From Chlorobaculum sp. 24CR (GTDB taxonomy: Bacteria > Bacteroidota > Chlorobiia > Chlorobiales > Chlorobiaceae), in assembly GCF_004118635.1 (NCBI RefSeq), contig NZ_SDGU01000052.1, forward strand, positions 1 through 64,000: a stretch of 64,000 nucleotides of DNA. Direction: 5' to 3'. Below the pieces are notes generated by a model, which was not told where the DNA came from, did no database searches, and worked only from the letters and a program-made list of their open reading frames with translations. Made by a program: the position numbers and the translations under genes. This document shows positions 63,736 through 64,000 of this stretch, in pieces (position 1 is the stretch's first letter; each line of letters begins with the position of its first letter).

Positions 63736-64000
63736 ATGCACGTACCTCTTGAATCAGCAGTGCTTTCATCGGAGCAGGAAGCCTACCTTCGGCAATACCG
63801 ACGCCTCTGGTTGACTGAGATCGATCTAGAAGAAGCCAAAGGTGCCATAAATGAAATATTCCTGCGAAACCTACGCCGGCCAGGCACGCATAAACCAACA
63901 CACCTCCTGCAGGCACTGACAACCGCTCTTGTAGTTGCATATACCCGCCCGTTTATCAAGTTACGCGGCAATGCAGCGTTCGCGGATAGAACAGTGCCAG
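63736..64000 (+). CDS. Unknown protein, cut by the right edge
   Basis: An open frame from ATG at 63736 runs off the window: the visible 88 residues include RQYRRLWLTEIDLEEAKGA and LLQALTTALVVAYTRPFIKL. This resembles unnamed proteins often seen in accessory regions, including gene cassettes; no function is known. The codon use and the preceding low-GC stretch differ from the window average. The GTTAGGC core lies 21 bp upstream. Confidence 0.55.
   Translation, partial: MHVPLESAVLSSEQEAYLRQYRRLWLTEIDLEEAKGAINEIFLRNLRRPGTHKPTHLLQALTTALVVAYTRPFIKLRGNAAFADRTVP

Overview
The window looks like part of the chromosome of a green sulfur bacterium close to Chlorobaculum. It carries a bacteriochlorophyll vinyl hydratase (BchV type) divergent from a radical SAM C-8 methyltransferase candidate (BchQ type), a bacteriochlorophyll c synthase candidate (BchK type), three chlorosome envelope genes (csmE, csmF, csmD), and a form IV RuBisCO-like protein. 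Base composition is high in GC and Shine-Dalgarno sequences are often weak. The assignment comes from recognising gene families by eye, not from a search.

Layout. 1-6.5 kb: hydrogenase maturation genes hypF (cut at the left edge), hypC, hypD and hypE, interrupted by two foreign-looking genes: a four-helix-bundle gene inside 34-bp inverted repeats, and a pentapeptide-repeat/TIR gene between hypD and hypE. A class I aldolase gene follows, bracketed by two copies of one repeat. 6.5-19.3 kb: housekeeping genes (lemA, two TPM genes, gcvT, ftsK, a NifU-like scaffold, mrp, der, rplM-rpsI, rpsB-tsf, pyrH). 19.3-28.2 kb: recX and bchQ, divergent from bchV, then a conserved carbon-metabolism cluster (class II aldolase/SDR fusion, LsrF-like aldolase, RuBisCO-like protein, SDR) and an LptE-like lipoprotein. 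28.3-36.5 kb, mostly minus strand: three small envelope proteins, an SDR, a PAS-rich histidine kinase with its response regulator, bchK and a radical SAM gene. 36.5-39.5 kb: chlorosome envelope genes plus two small unknown proteins and a DUF2156 protein.

39.6-63.2 kb is a metal region. It starts with a molbindin, then a tetrapyrrole methylase, a TonB receptor, a FecCD/FecE/FecB-type ABC transporter with an embedded methyltransferase, a second TonB receptor, a sulfite-oxidase-fold protein, a PEP-CTERM protein, a radical SAM/SPASM enzyme and a second methyltransferase. It continues with an iron block: LbtU-type porin, two FeoA, FeoB, FeoC-like protein, ferritin, flavodoxin, a DtxR-family regulator, ferredoxin, DUF2023, peroxiredoxin and a c-type cytochrome. 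Probable DtxR-like and ATAACGAAA sites lie upstream of some of these genes.

The gaps are rich in small repeats: (a) 34-bp AT-rich inverted repeats and relatives; (b) runs with a period of about 9 bp, often folding into hairpins in gaps between convergent genes; (c) a two-hairpin REP-like element present at least six times between 45 and 63 kb. At the right edge a lower-GC stretch leads into a gene cut by the window end and preceded by an attC-like GTTAGGC. No tRNA, rRNA, CRISPR array or transposase was recognised.
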